Shown piece after piece: positions 48,978 through 59,719 of a stretch of DNA of 64,000 nt. How positions within the stretch are numbered: position 1 is the first letter of the stretch; each line of letters starts with the position of its first letter. Made by a program: the position numbers and the translations under genes. Below the pieces are notes generated by a model. That model did not search any database. It saw only the letters and a program-made list of their open reading frames with translations, and was not told the DNA's origin. Source of the stretch: Acanthosoma haemorrhoidale (Eukaryota; Arthropoda; Insecta; Hemiptera; Acanthosomatidae); the NCBI GenBank assembly GCA_930367205.1, contig OV884015.1:83442841-83506840 (forward strand), given 5' to 3'.

Positions 48978-50273
48978 AGGGCTGTGGGTAGGACCTGGGG
49001 ACTACAACCCAGAATGTTATTCTGGCTATATACCGCAGCAGTTAGACCAATGGTGCTCTATGCCTCTATGGTGTGGTGGCGCAGAGGTAGTATTAGTAAA
49101 AATAGAACTTTGCTTGGCAAATTACAGAGGCTTTCATGTCTCATGATCACTGGTGCCATGAGTACAACTCCTACTGCTGCAATGGAAGTCTTATTGAACT
49201 TGAATCCACTGCACATAGAAGTAGAAGCGCAAGCCTTGAACGTGGCTTACAGACTTGCGAAATCAGGAACAAGATCCAAAGTCATGACTCACATGGGACA
49301 TGGGAACTTGTTCAGAAGAATTGATGAGGACGAGGTGCTGTCAATGCACTCTGACCTACAAGTTAAGAAACACACAGACGTTTTATACTGTGCGGAAAAC
49401 ACAAAGACCAAACCACATAAACTGTGTAATGGGATTAATTGCTACACAGACGGCTCACTAACAGAAAACGGATCAGGGGCCGGCATATGGAGGAAAGATA
49501 AACCAGAATCTGGGATTTCTATTCCTTTAGGTAGACACACCTCGGTCTTTCAGGCCGAAGTGATGGCGATCAATGTCTGTACCCAAACCTTAATTGGGAA
49601 GGGTGTAAGAAACAGACTGATCACAATTTTCACGGATAGCCAGGCAGCCATTGGCCCCCTGAGAAGCTATACCAGATCTTATTTGGTTGAGGAGTGTAAA
49701 AACAACTTAAACACACTCTCGCTAGCCAATAAGGTTAGAATCGACTGGGTGCCAGGACACACAGGCATCACAGGCAATGAGAAGGCAGATGGCCTTGCAA
49801 GGATGGGCTCAGAACAGACACCTCTTGCACCTGAACCCATATGTGGTATCAGCCTCAGCTACGCTAAAAGGCGTATAAAATTAGCTTTAGAGGACAAGGC
49901 AAGACTTTCTTGGAGAGAAACTAAGAAACAGGAACACTCGAAACTGTTTCTTAATGGACCCTGTAAGAGAAGAAGCTCAGCACTTCTATCAATGGACAGG
50001 TGGACACTCAAAAGTGTGACAGGACTCTATACAGGTCACTGTCGGTTAAATAAACACCTCTTTAATTTGAGGATAGTGGGATCACCAATCTGCAGATTCT
50101 GCAAGAAAGAGGGAGAAACGGCACGTCATATAATATGTGACTGTGATAACTTAGCTAGAAGGCGATACCTTCACTTTGGTAGTGATCGCATTGTAGACCC
50201 CAAACTATGTGAACTGATCGATCCATTCAGTATCCTCAGATTTGCAAAGGCCGTGGGCCTGTCACATATATAG
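48978..50273 (+). pseudogene. ORF2 C-terminal part: post-RT region, RNase H, Cys/His cluster
   Basis: An uninterrupted frame of 432 codons within the element (449 if read from ATG 48924, but the first 17-18 residues come from the antisense Jockey 3' UTR). RNase H H1 is complete in outline: CYTDGS (Asp), FQAEVMAIN (Glu), IFTDSQAA (Asp), HTGITGNEKADGLA (His and Asp). Toward the end CRFCKKEGETARHIICDC gives a C-x2-C-x8-H-x3-C arrangement as in other I/Jockey-group ORF2 tails. No stop or frameshift occurs in this part, which suggests recent insertion, but the truncation makes it non-autonomous. Confidence 0.85.
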
Positions 50274-50350
50274 GATAGGGACATGGACGGCGCACAATAG
50301 GTCTCAGTGAGGCCGCGGTGTACAAATGCCGGAACAAATAATAATAATAA
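48978..50350 (+). mobile_element. 5'-truncated RNase H-bearing (I-like) non-LTR element with target duplication
   Basis: The body is 48978-50350. TACTAATTCT lies on both sides (48968-48977 and 50351-50360), and the 3' end is a short AAT repeat, the kind of tail seen in I-type elements. The element is missing its endonuclease and catalytic RT. What remains starts in the post-RT region (RAVGRTWGL...RPMVLYASMVWWRRG) and includes RNase H and a C-terminal Cys/His cluster. It sits inside the 3' UTR of the minus-strand Jockey fragment and is therefore the younger insertion. Confidence 0.85.
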
Positions 50351-50609
50351 TACTAATTCTTATCCTAATTTTCCCCCGACAGTCTGTTTCCATCGATGCG
50401 GGAGGGGTGGTGGGGTCATAGTGTTAAACACTGGATTTGTCAGGTGCTGCAACGAGTCAAAAAACTTAATGTGTCTCCGGCGGATGAGCTCACCCACCGA
50501 CGGCACACCAAGCAACGGGTGCAGGTCAGCGTTCTTCAACCTCTCGAAAGAGGTATGTCGGACCACTTTTCGCATGATTAAGAATTTGACCTATGAGAAG
50601 CAATTCTAA

Positions 50610-53336
50610 CTAACATATCAGGAAGAGGCAGTCGATGCCATTTCTGTCATTATACGTTAACGAATTTATTTTTGTTTTTTAAGTTAATCAATTAAGTACT
50701 GCTGTCACAACATTCATATAAAAACCTGGACTTGCTCAAACACCTGTTGCCAATCCTCCAATTCACTACAATGTCGAAGTGTACAGGACGATAGAAAAAA
50801 CACTTCATAAGTTTCTAAAACTACGGTGTGAACTACCAAAAAAACGTTTTCATACAGAATTTATGCAATTTCAAATGGAATCCGTATTTTTGTATCCTTA
50901 ACATAAATATTGACAGTGCATACCCTTCCTCGTCCAATCAAAGTTACCGTTGGGCCTTTGCGAATGATGAAATGCTAGGAAGGATAAACTCTGGTTTGAT
51001 TCTGAGATAAGTTTTTAATGAAAAACTGTTTTAAATTGAGAAAAGATTAAAAACTTCTCTAAACACTACATGCACAAATATTCCTCTGCAATAAAATAAT
51101 ATGTGCCCTTTATGAAATTTAAAAAACACGTCAGTTCCAGTTGGGAAAAATTATAATCCTTCCGATGCCTGAAATAGAAGTCGATTATGGGAAATCACTG
51201 TCAGTTACAGGAAGAAAAAACTCTATGAACCAGCGATCAGTACATTTAAATGGTAGTCTTATCTTTGTTAACACCCATGACCGAGTAACCCAGGATAGTA
51301 ATTTTATTGATACAGTTCACCCTTTGCTGGATTGCCCTTTTGGCAGGGAAGAAATCGTAAACGAACAAAGGAATACTAAAAATTAAAGGGCCTTCAATTA
51401 GATAAAGTAAATTATTAGTTTCAATAAAACTGACCTGAAAAATGGAGCAACCTTTTAATAACTTTGTGCAATAAAATATTAAAAAATGAGAAGACAATTA
51501 ACTCGATTTATAGTTTAAATGCTTTATAAAAAAACGAAAATGAAACGAGCCACAAAACTATAACAGGATCACCCTCAATTACAGTTTCACGAATCAACTA
51601 GAGCCTAAAACCAAATTAGCTACTCGTTAGTGAAGAGCTAACTGTAGCTATAGAGTTATTATCTGTAGCCCAAAATATGGAAATTAAATAGGAAAGAAAT
51701 ACAGATACGCGAAATGTAATTTAGGAGGCGTGCTTCGCTCATCCTTAACAAGGAGACCTGCTGCAGAACTTAATGTATTCGGTGAAATTAGTACAATGGC
51801 TTGCTCTATTGAAAGGAAGTTGAAACCGATAGGTTTCACATGTAAGGACTGATAAGGAGGGATACCAGGTTAATCGAAAATGTGAACAAGGAAATGATGT
51901 GTGGAGGATTTGGTAGAAGTTACTGGATGAAACGGAGGTAAAGAGAATTAGATAATAATTTTTTCAAAACTAATTTTACTTATTCTGTGTTGAACACTCC
52001 ATCCAAAGTGATAAATGAATAAAACTAATAGTTGTTCCCTATAGTGGAGGCTTCTGCGGGGAAAATAAATCATCTTTGATTACATGACGTTTATGGCTGC
52101 TGTTTTAATTAAAAAAAACTAACAAGGTTTCATAATATAACATGCCACCCTGACACAAAATGTATTTTGATCATTTAAATGAAAACTCCTTTGAAAAATC
52201 CAAGATGTAGGAATTGTGACAGAATGACGCGTATAACTGAATATTTTTAATATTATTGATTATGTTTCCATCCACCTGAAGTGGAATTATTTTATTTTCG
52301 ACGTGTAAACTGAAAGATTCCAAACTTTTTGAGTTGGCAAGAATGACTGAGGGCTGACTACGAGACAGCTGCCAAGAAGCAGACAGCTCAAATGTTGCGG
52401 TCTCCCTCAGGACTCTATCCACGACCTCCGACCTTCCTAGGGGACTTCGTGTCACAGGGTCCCAACTTGTCTCTTGCCTTTTCCATTCTCTTCTTATCTA
52501 ATTTATAACATCGTCTGTCGTTTTTTCCCTTAGAGCTACAGGCTTTTATTAAATCACAGGCGGAAGATCAGTCAGTGATTCTAAGGCTTTTTCAACTAAC
52601 CTTCAAATAAATCTACCCATATATTTTTTTAATTTCTCCGTGAAGATGTTTAAATCCAAACTATCTTATATTTTAATAAGTCTAAGTTGTAATTTATGTA
52701 TTCATACTTATATCAAGTTCAAAAGTAATAAATATTATCGTAATATAAGCCTGACTAAATAACCTGCAAGATGTTTCATCTTATGCCTTCTTTTTCGAAC
52801 ACTCAAAAACAAATGTCTTACAAAACAAGTATTGTAGTGGCATAGGAACTGTTATCATTTAAAAAAAAGAAAATTTGCAACATTTTTGGTCCACGTCTCT
52901 AATTGAAATGTTCTAAAGAATCGATTAAAAAAATCACACAAATATCTACAAAACCTTATGTAATTTATTAACCTGTTCTAAATGGACCTTCATTTATTTC
53001 CCAGCTGCACTAGGCAAGTATTCTTGCAACCGCAAATCCTATACTTGAACAACTCCAGACTTCACAAACAATCTTCTGCCGACCACAACATTTCCAACTA
53101 TTTGGACACCCTACCTAAGGTTTCATAGGGCAAGGGTTTTTGCTATTCAAGTATTTGCATTAAATAATATAATAAGGGTAATATACTATGACTCTTTTGA
53201 CTACCTTCTCGTGTTTTTAATAGAACCGTATAAGTGTACTGGTAAATTATTTCCAAAAAGAACGGAACCCTTATTTGTTGATACCAATATCTTTAAAAAG
53301 ATTTTTTTGTTATGAATTTATCAATACTCTTAGTGG
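50610..53336. other. Intergenic, nothing firmly recognised
   Basis: Short open frames (for example 51141-51386) show no motif and no splice context. No inverted repeats or element ends that I can support. Confidence 0.4.
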
Positions 53337-53568
53337 TATTTTCTTAGAATGTATGCTTGAAATGTGTATTTGGAAATCTAAAGACTCTTTCCTCTAATAA
53401 CCTTGAACTTGCAATTATTAATTCCGGAGGCTGAATGTTCTACATTCAAACAGGTTGTGAGTAATCGTTATTCATCTGTCTGTCTGCCTGTAGTTACACT
53501 ATAATTAGTAGAGGAAAGAGTCTTTAGATTTCCAAATACACATTTTAAGCATACATTCTAAGAAAATA
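53337..53568. mobile_element. Foldback element with ~61-65-bp near-perfect inverted arms
   Basis: The left arm 53337-53398 is almost the exact reverse complement of 53504-53568, with shared blocks TTCTTAGAATGTATGCTT, ATGTGTATTTGGAAATCTAA and AGACTCTTTCCTCTA and one or two mismatches. The centre of about 105 bp includes a short TCTG-type repeat (53477-53491). No coding capacity. It ends about 20 bp before the Copia 5' LTR. Confidence 0.75.
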
Positions 53569-53588
53569 TAACTTAGTATATTAATAAA

Positions 53589-53794
53589 TGTTGGTGTTCA
53601 ATTCTACAATAATTAATTGTAAATTTGTAAGGCAACACTGCCTAGATAAGAGGGAGGTTTTTTTTTGTCCGCCATGTTTTTTTCGGCTGTCGCTCGTTGT
53701 TCTGATAAGTACTCTATCACTAAATAGCTTTGTATTACTTTTGATAATAAACATTTATTTGTACCACTGCTTATTAGTTAACCTTAATCTAACA
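53589..53794 (+). repeat. 5' LTR of the Copia element
   Basis: It begins TGTTGGTG and ends CTAACA, about 206 bp, immediately before GGTTATGGGCCCAGC. It has AATAAA at 53746-53751, which would serve as the 3'-end signal in an intact 3' LTR. The first 48 bases are repeated at 57790. Confidence 0.85.
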
Positions 53795-53809
53795 GGTTAT
53801 GGGCCCAGC
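53795..53809 (+). other. Primer-binding site
   Basis: GGTTATGGGCCCAGC directly follows the LTR. Copia-type elements prime with an internal fragment of initiator tRNA-Met and carry a closely similar TTATGGGCCCAG sequence. Confidence 0.75.
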
Positions 53810-53919
53810 AGGTGAAATGTTTATTCTTTCGTTGTGAAAGTTTCGGGATGTGATTGTGGCTAGAGAGCACACGCGTTTGTTTCGGACTATTTCACATTCG
53901 TTTTCGGTCGGTTTAAATT

Positions 53920-54660
53920 ATGGCTTCACCAGGTTCAAATCTTTTACCGTTCGGTATGTTTGGTGTTAAACCATTTGATGGACAAAATTTCGCAAATTGG
54001 TTCTTTCGGATAAATTAGTCATTAGAACAGAATGAAGTCCTTCACGTACTTACAGAGGGCCCTCCTGTAGATGCCAATGAATTGAAAACTTTCAATACCG
54101 CTGATGTTAAGGCTAGAACTATTTTGATTGGTTGCATGTCTGATAACATCCTGATTTTAATAAAAGATAAAACTTCAGCAAAAGAAATCGTGGACACTCT
54201 GTCAAAAACTTATGAGAGAACCGGAATGAAAAGTGTTGTGATGGCACAAAAATCATGGAGAAAATGGAGTATAAGCTCGAGAAACCTCTTCAGGAATTAC
54301 TTCAAGAATTCGAATCTAGGGCAGCTGAACCAAGGATGGCTGGTGGTAAGCTAGAAAATGAAGATGTCATACATCAGTTATTGGGCCATGCCACCCGAAT
54401 TTGATTCAGTGGTTTCCGCTCTTGATATTTTATGTGGCAGCAAGCAGACTGAGATAACTTTGGATTACTTTAGAAATACTCTTTTAGCTGAAGAAGAGAG
54501 AATATTAAAAAAGAAAGGGTCTCAGCCTCACAACGCATTTTCTTCTAAGAGAAACCAAGGTAATCCATTTTCAAATTCAAAAAACGGTTTCATATGTTAT
54601 TATTGAAAGGCTCAGGGTCACACGAAAAAATATTGCCCTAAGTTAATGAATAGAAACAAA
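53920..54660 (+). pseudogene. Copia gag region, broken
   Basis: ATG at 53920 opens a gag-like frame (PFDGQNFANW) that hits TAG at 54016-54018, codon 33. The frame then resumes through TEGPPVDANELKTF and the UBN2-like middle region, with frameshifts near 54250 and 54370. The CCHC zinc knuckle is recognisable as CYY, stop, KAQGHTKKYC: the second Cys codon position is TGA (54604-54606). Not translatable as one protein. Confidence 0.8.
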
Positions 54661-56290
54661 GAGAAGGCAGCTGCTGTAGAGGAGGATTTTTCATTTTTTA
54701 CTTCTGAAAATTCCAAAGTAAACAAAGAAATGCTGCTGTGTTCTGAACAGTTGACGGACATTGTTTTTGTTATCGATAGTGGGGCTAGCTGTCATCTTGT
54801 ACAGGATTGTTTTAAAAAATTTGTCACTAATTTAATTGATTTGGACATGGAAATAAGTGTAGCCAAGGCAGGCGAAACTATAAAAGCTGTAAACAAGGGT
54901 ACTATCTCGTGCTTATCCGACTTTGCTGACACCGTACGGATTAATGATGTCTTTGTATGTAATAATCTTTCATTTAATCTATTATCAGTTCGAAAATTAG
55001 AAGAAAAAGGTTGCAAGATCATTTTTGAGGAGTCAAATGTAAAAATTATTTTCAGAAACAAAATTTTGAAAGGTCAAGTATTCGGAAGTATATGTTATTA
55101 AGCTCAAATTATTATTGGAAAATGCCAATGTTTCAACTTTGAATAATGAATTGATGCACTGGAGAATGTGGCATTCTTCCAAGTATCCAGTTACTATGTG
55201 TGACATATGCATTAAAGGGAAACAGACCAAGCTTCCTTATTGTAATACACCAGAAGAAAGAAAGCCTTCTAGACCTCTCCAAGTTGTTTCATCGGATGTA
55301 TGTAGAAAAATATCACCCCAAACGTGTGATGGCTATAATTACTTTGTCACTTTTATTGATCATTATAGCAATTTTTGTTGTACATATTTGCTAAGGAATA
55401 AGTCCGAAGTTTTTCAAAAATTTAAATCATTCAAGACTATGGCGGAAGTTAAATTTGGACTATTAGTTGAAAACCTACGTTGTGACAGAGGTGGTGAATA
55501 TGTGCCTAATGAGTTTGTACGTTTTTGTGATTCAGAGGGTATTAGAATAAGCTACACCATGCCCAAGAATCCTTCACAAAACGGAAAAGCAGAACGAATG
55601 AATAGAACCATATTGGAAAAGGCGAGATGTCTTATGTTTGACAGTGATTTTAAGAGGGAAATGTGGGGTGAGTCAATTATGACAGCTACCTACTTAATCA
55701 ACAGATTGCCTACTTCTACTCTACCAAATGATATAACGCCTGCAGAAAGAGGCTTTAAACCTGATTTAGGTAAAATTAAAATATTTGGTTGTCCTGTTTA
55801 TTCATTGATCCATGAAGAGGATAGGAATGGAAAACTGTGTGAGCGTTCTAAGAGACTATTTATGCCAGGGTACTGTGACAATGGTTACAGATTATGGAAT
55901 CCCAATAAGAGGAAAATTGAATTATCCAGGAATGTCATATTTGATGAATTTAGGACAACCGATTTGACAAATAAAGGCCAATTTACTAATCCTGATACTG
56001 TTCAAATTCCTTGGGTTGACCATGACACCGAATCTGAAGTCTCTTAGTCTTCAGATGTTGAGCAAATTTTACAGCCTATGTCGGAGGATGAAGATTTTCG
56101 ATCAGACAAGAATATTGACACTGCTCAGAAGACCTCAAGAATTAGAAAGCCTCCAAAGTATTTGGAAGATTTTGTAACCAATTTTGCCTTTGACGCATTA
56201 GCTCTATCTGCATCATCAGATCTAGATGTTCCCAATAAATATTCTGAGGCAGTTCAGGATGCGGGTTGGAAACAAGCAATTGACGAATAA
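54646..56290 (+). pseudogene. Copia protease and integrase region
   Basis: Protease: FVIDSGASCHLV near 54772 with the DSGA active-site motif. The frame closes at 55101. Integrase resumes in another frame at 55115: a shortened zinc region (WRMWHSS, then CDICIKGKQT), catalytic Asp in SSDVC, Asp in RCDRGGEY and Glu in NGKAERMNRTI, so the DDE triad is visible. The spacing between the His and Cys pairs is too short, suggesting an internal deletion near 55190. The integrase C-terminal part runs to 56047, and the linker towards RT carries TAG at 56045-56047 and TAA at 56288-56290. Confidence 0.85.
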
Positions 56291-57740
56291 TTAAAATCAT
56301 TGGAAGACAACGGTAGTTGGGAGGTAGTGGATTGTCCTCCCAGATGCCACAGTAATCGACAGTCGGTGGGTTTTCACTACAAAGATCGTCAATGGAGCAG
56401 TAATAAAGAAAGCTCGGCTTGTTGCAAGGGGCTACCAACAACCCTCACTTGAGGATGAGAACAATTTTGCACCTGTTGCACGTCTTACTACGCTGCGGGT
56501 CCTGCTGGCTGTTGCTGTTGAACGAAGTTTGTATATCCATCAACTTGATGTTAGATCAGCTTTTTTAAAAAGCAATCTGCCAGTGTCTGTGTTTATGAAG
56601 CCTCCTGATGGGCTTAAGTGTGGTGATGTAATAGTGTTTAAATTAATAAAAGCTTTGTGTGGTCTTGAACAAAGCCCAAAAGCATGGAATGATTTTGTCA
56701 ATGATATATTTATAAAAAACGGGTTTTCTAGATCTCAAAAAGATCCTTGTTTATATGTTAAGGGATCAACATTTATTTTAGTATGGGTTGATGATTTCCT
56801 TTTAGTATCTGAGTCATTAAATGATCTTCAAAGTCTTAAATCTCATTTAATTGCTGTTATTGATGCTAGGGATCTAACTTCATCTGAAGAATTGCAATTC
56901 TTGGGCATAAAAATTCTTAGGAATAAAAATGGAAGTATTATGCTTAGTCAAACCGCTCTTATTCAGAAAATTATTTCAAGATTTAATATGGCCGACTGTA
57001 AGCCTAGTAAGATACCAATTCAACCTAAACTCAATTTGACCAAATCTAATAATATTGTTGTAAATTTTAAAGTCCCTTATAAAGAACTAGTTGGAAGTTT
57101 AATGTATCTTATGTTATGCACCAGCCCTGATCTATGTTTTTGCGTTTCTTATTTTGGAAGATTCCAAAACTGTTATGATGTAAGCCATTGGAAGCATTTG
57201 AAACATATAATTAGATACTTGAAGTATACTTTATGTATAGGTTTAAATTTTAAAAAATCTGAGAGTAACACTTTTGATATTTATGTTTTTGTAGATGCTG
57301 ATTATGCGTTTGATGTTAACGATAGGAAAAGCATTTCAGGTTATGTAATTAAAATTAATGATAATGCAATTTGTCGGTGTTCTAAGAAGCAATCCTTGGT
57401 TGCTCTTAGTTCTTGTGAAGCAGAATATTACGGTCTTGCTTTCAGTTTATTGGAATCCATTTTTCTGGAAGAGTTCGTATTTGAATTGTTTAATATTAGA
57501 AATTCTATTATAGTTTTTGAAGACAACCAAGGAACCATTAAGATTGCCCAAACTATGGAAACCAAGAGATCTAAACATTTTGATGTTAAATTTCATTTTG
57601 TTAAAGACTTAATTTCTAGGGGTAGAATAAAATTAATCTATATAGAGTCTCATGAACAGTTGGGTGACTTAATGACTAAGGCGTTGTCTTTAAATAAACT
57701 TGTTTATTTTTGTAATAAATTGAACCTAACAAATGTTTAA
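56291..57740 (+). pseudogene. Copia reverse transcriptase and RNase H region
   Basis: RT begins LKSLEDNGSWEVVD, shifts frame near 56340, then continues with ARLVARGYQQ, FAPVARLTTLR and VHQ-like IHQLDVRSAFL (catalytic Asp) and VWVDDFLLV (VDD box). RNase H follows: VFVDADYAFDVNDRKSISGY, ALSSCEAEYYGL and FEDNQGTIKI, then DLMTKAL near the end. The frame 56529-57740 is uninterrupted for 403 codons, so this half is better preserved than gag. Confidence 0.9.
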
Positions 57741-57778
57741 CTTTGTATTTTTTTTTGTTTTTTTTATGATTTGTAGAA

Positions 57779-57837
57779 TTGGGAGAGGGTGTTGGTGTTC
57801 AATTCTACAATAATTAATTGTAAATTTGTAAGGCAAC
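57779..57837 (+). repeat. Polypurine tract and 48-bp stub of the 3' LTR
   Basis: TGGGAGAGGG precedes TGTTGGTG at 57790. From there 48 bases are identical to the start of the 5' LTR, then similarity ends abruptly at 57837. The rest of the 3' LTR is missing, by deletion or a rearrangement breakpoint. Confidence 0.85.
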
Positions 57838-58539
57838 CAAGATAGGATATGGCATAATAAAACCCTTATTATGGGGATTTAGATAAAAAAAATACTTCTT
57901 TGCTGAGAAAGAGTTAGGTGGGAGCTTTTTGGAGTAGGGGTAAAAGGGTCAAGGGTCAGGTAGACGAGGAAACAGTTGGCTTATGGTGGTGGGTAAGACA
58001 GATCAGTTTTAGTGAGGGGATGCGTCAGAGGTGGGATAGAGTGCAGAGCGCTCAGTTAGTTCTGAGGATGAGACCCGGCAGAACTTTGTTTGAAGCAGTT
58101 GGAAGGACGGCAGTGTGACAGTCAGGCCTGGAGAATTCAGTTTCGAGGCGAGATAGATTGGCCTTCGTCTGAGCTGATAACGAGGTCAGTTTGTAAGCAG
58201 ATTTCGCCAGAAAACAACGTTGTACAGTAAAAGAAGATCATCTATATTAATACTTAATTCGAATGTATTCATTCCTAACCAAAATTTTATTTTATTTTAT
58301 CTAAGTAAGTTAAAATTATTGGCTATTTTTTCAATTTTGAATATTCAACAATTGAATATTCAACTAAACCATCTATTGATCAACTCGAAATTTAGCTTTG
58401 AGAGATAATGCAATTGGGCACAGAAATCAAGTTGGATCGATGTTAATAAATTTTATTTAATGAACCTCAATTACTTACGCTGAAAGTTTGATTGATTATT
58501 TATTCCAATTTATCGATATATATATATATATATATATAT
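57838..58539. other. DNA beyond the truncated LTR, nothing recognised
   Basis: A G-rich block at 57910-58120 contrasts with the AT-rich surroundings; its open frame (57918-58118) has no recognisable motif. A (TA)n run occupies about 58516-58539. Confidence 0.4.
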
Positions 58540-58793
58540 CTGTACCTCGGAGGGATACAACACTATGTCCATTTTCATAACTTTACAGGAGAGGAGTTCT
58601 AAACTTTTTTTCAACAAAAAGTGTTATTGGCACAGCTATTTATTGAGATGTTGAAACAATATTTTACCAGAACATTCTATTTATTGTTATTTACATCATG
58701 CAGCTGTTATAAAATGAAAAAAAACCTTTTTTTTCTGTAATAAAGTCAATATGGAAAAAAATGGACATAGTGTTGTATCCCTCCGAGGTACAG
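58540..58793. mobile_element. MITE-like element, 254 bp, perfect 36-bp terminal inverted repeats
   Basis: It begins CTGTACCTCGGAGGGATACA and ends with the exact reverse complement. Arms 58540-58575 and 58758-58793 match over 36 bases without error. It is bordered on both sides by (TA)n runs (to 58539 and from 58794 to about 58815), consistent with insertion into a TA microsatellite with TA target duplication as in Tc1/mariner-type elements. No transposase is encoded. Confidence 0.85.
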
Positions 58794-59149
58794 ATATATA
58801 TATATATATATATATTGTTTTTAATGTTATGACGGCAGACATCAAATAACGGTATTTATACAGTTTAGCCTTCAGTTATATTTTATTTTAAACTGGTATT
58901 GAAAAAAAATGGGTAAACCCCTCACGTTTTCGCTTATAAGTACGTTCTAATGATTCCTCAATAACCTCAATTTTCGGAACATGAATATGTATTAATATTA
59001 TATAATACTAGTCTAAGAATTAGAGCATTATAAGAATGACTTAAGACCATCCTAATCCCCAGGCCAGTGGTTGTACAGCGACACACGACCCTATAGTCCT
59101 TTTCGAAGAATAATAAGGCAGTTGTCTCGTGAGCTGTTATAAATATATT
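58794..59149. other. Short AT-rich interval
   Basis: It starts with the (TA)n run that borders the MITE, then AT-rich DNA with no feature that I can support. Confidence 0.4.
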
Positions 59150-59700
59150 TGTCGGGTCGTCACTAGGGAGGTGCCTGATCACCCTAGCCCTGGTGACAAG
59201 TGCGGATTGTTCAAGTTTATAACCTGGACAATCGTTCCATGACGGCGTTACTATCCATTTATGATAGGTATGTGCCCCGATAATGCACTATGTTCAAGAG
59301 AAGAGGTACAGAGGTTTCATAGAGAATTAGTCAAGTTTTCAGAGTTCGAGCGGAAACCAAGCAACCGTCACCGAGTAAAGGTCGCGAGAGACTAAGAGAC
59401 TAATTAACAGGGAGAGGAGCCCTGCCTTAAGTACCCTCTCCCCTTTGAGGCTGCAAGGGTCTAACCCGGCGATGGTTCCCACGCACACCTGGCGAGGAAC
59501 GTGACCGCCGCCTTATTACCCGGCCAGGGGACAAGCCCTGGAGGTAGAGAGGGCCCAAAAGGGTTGTTATGTTTATGACCTGTCTCGTGTGACTTAGTTG
59601 GCTTCCGCCTTTTATTGCTTAACACATTCAAAATGATTTATATTTGTTTATAATACATTTAGTTCATGTTATTTTACTTTTGCTTACAATATATATGCAA
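59150..59700 (-). mobile_element. LTR copy, minus strand, 5' end truncated
   Basis: Reverse-complement relative of 17200-18061 and 62739-63514. The + strand begins TGTCGGGTCG (the CCCGACA end), then CCCTAGCCCTGGTGACAAG and TTTATGATAGGTATGTGCCC. It ends near GCTTACAATATATATGCA (about 59690), which matches 62789-62806 in reverse complement. The outermost TGTAGCGA end is not recognisable. Confidence 0.7.
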
Positions 59701-59719
59701 TAGAGTAATGGATGGAATG

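Larger units (their letters stand above)
48919..50605 (-). mobile_element. 5'-truncated Jockey-type fragment, split by a later insertion
   Basis: The minus strand from about 50605 to 50360 reads KVVRHTSFERL, then LLGVPSVGELIRRRHIKFF, then DSLQHLTNPVFNTMTP, clearly related to the fragment at 19759-20088 (RRHIKFFDSLQYLTNPVFNT). Its 3' UTR resumes on the other side of the inserted element, where 48919-48940 contains on the minus strand AGGTGAGCCCCATCACCTT, the same tail sequence seen at about 20140-20158. It is inactive; the upstream part of ORF2 is absent. Confidence 0.75.
53589..57837 (+). mobile_element. Ty1/Copia LTR retrotransposon, degenerate, 3' LTR truncated
   Basis: The order is LTR, primer-binding site, gag, protease, integrase, reverse transcriptase, RNase H, purine tract, partial LTR, which with integrase before RT defines Copia. 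The 5' LTR is 53589-53794. The 3' LTR matches the first 48 bases of the 5' LTR exactly (57790-57837), then ends in unrelated DNA. Several stops and frameshifts make it inactive. Confidence 0.93.

Noticed and set aside
53589..57837. Copia element as an endogenous retrovirus or plant/animal virus copy
   Set aside because: Integrase precedes reverse transcriptase, no envelope gene, LTR about 206 bp: an ordinary Ty1/Copia retrotransposon.
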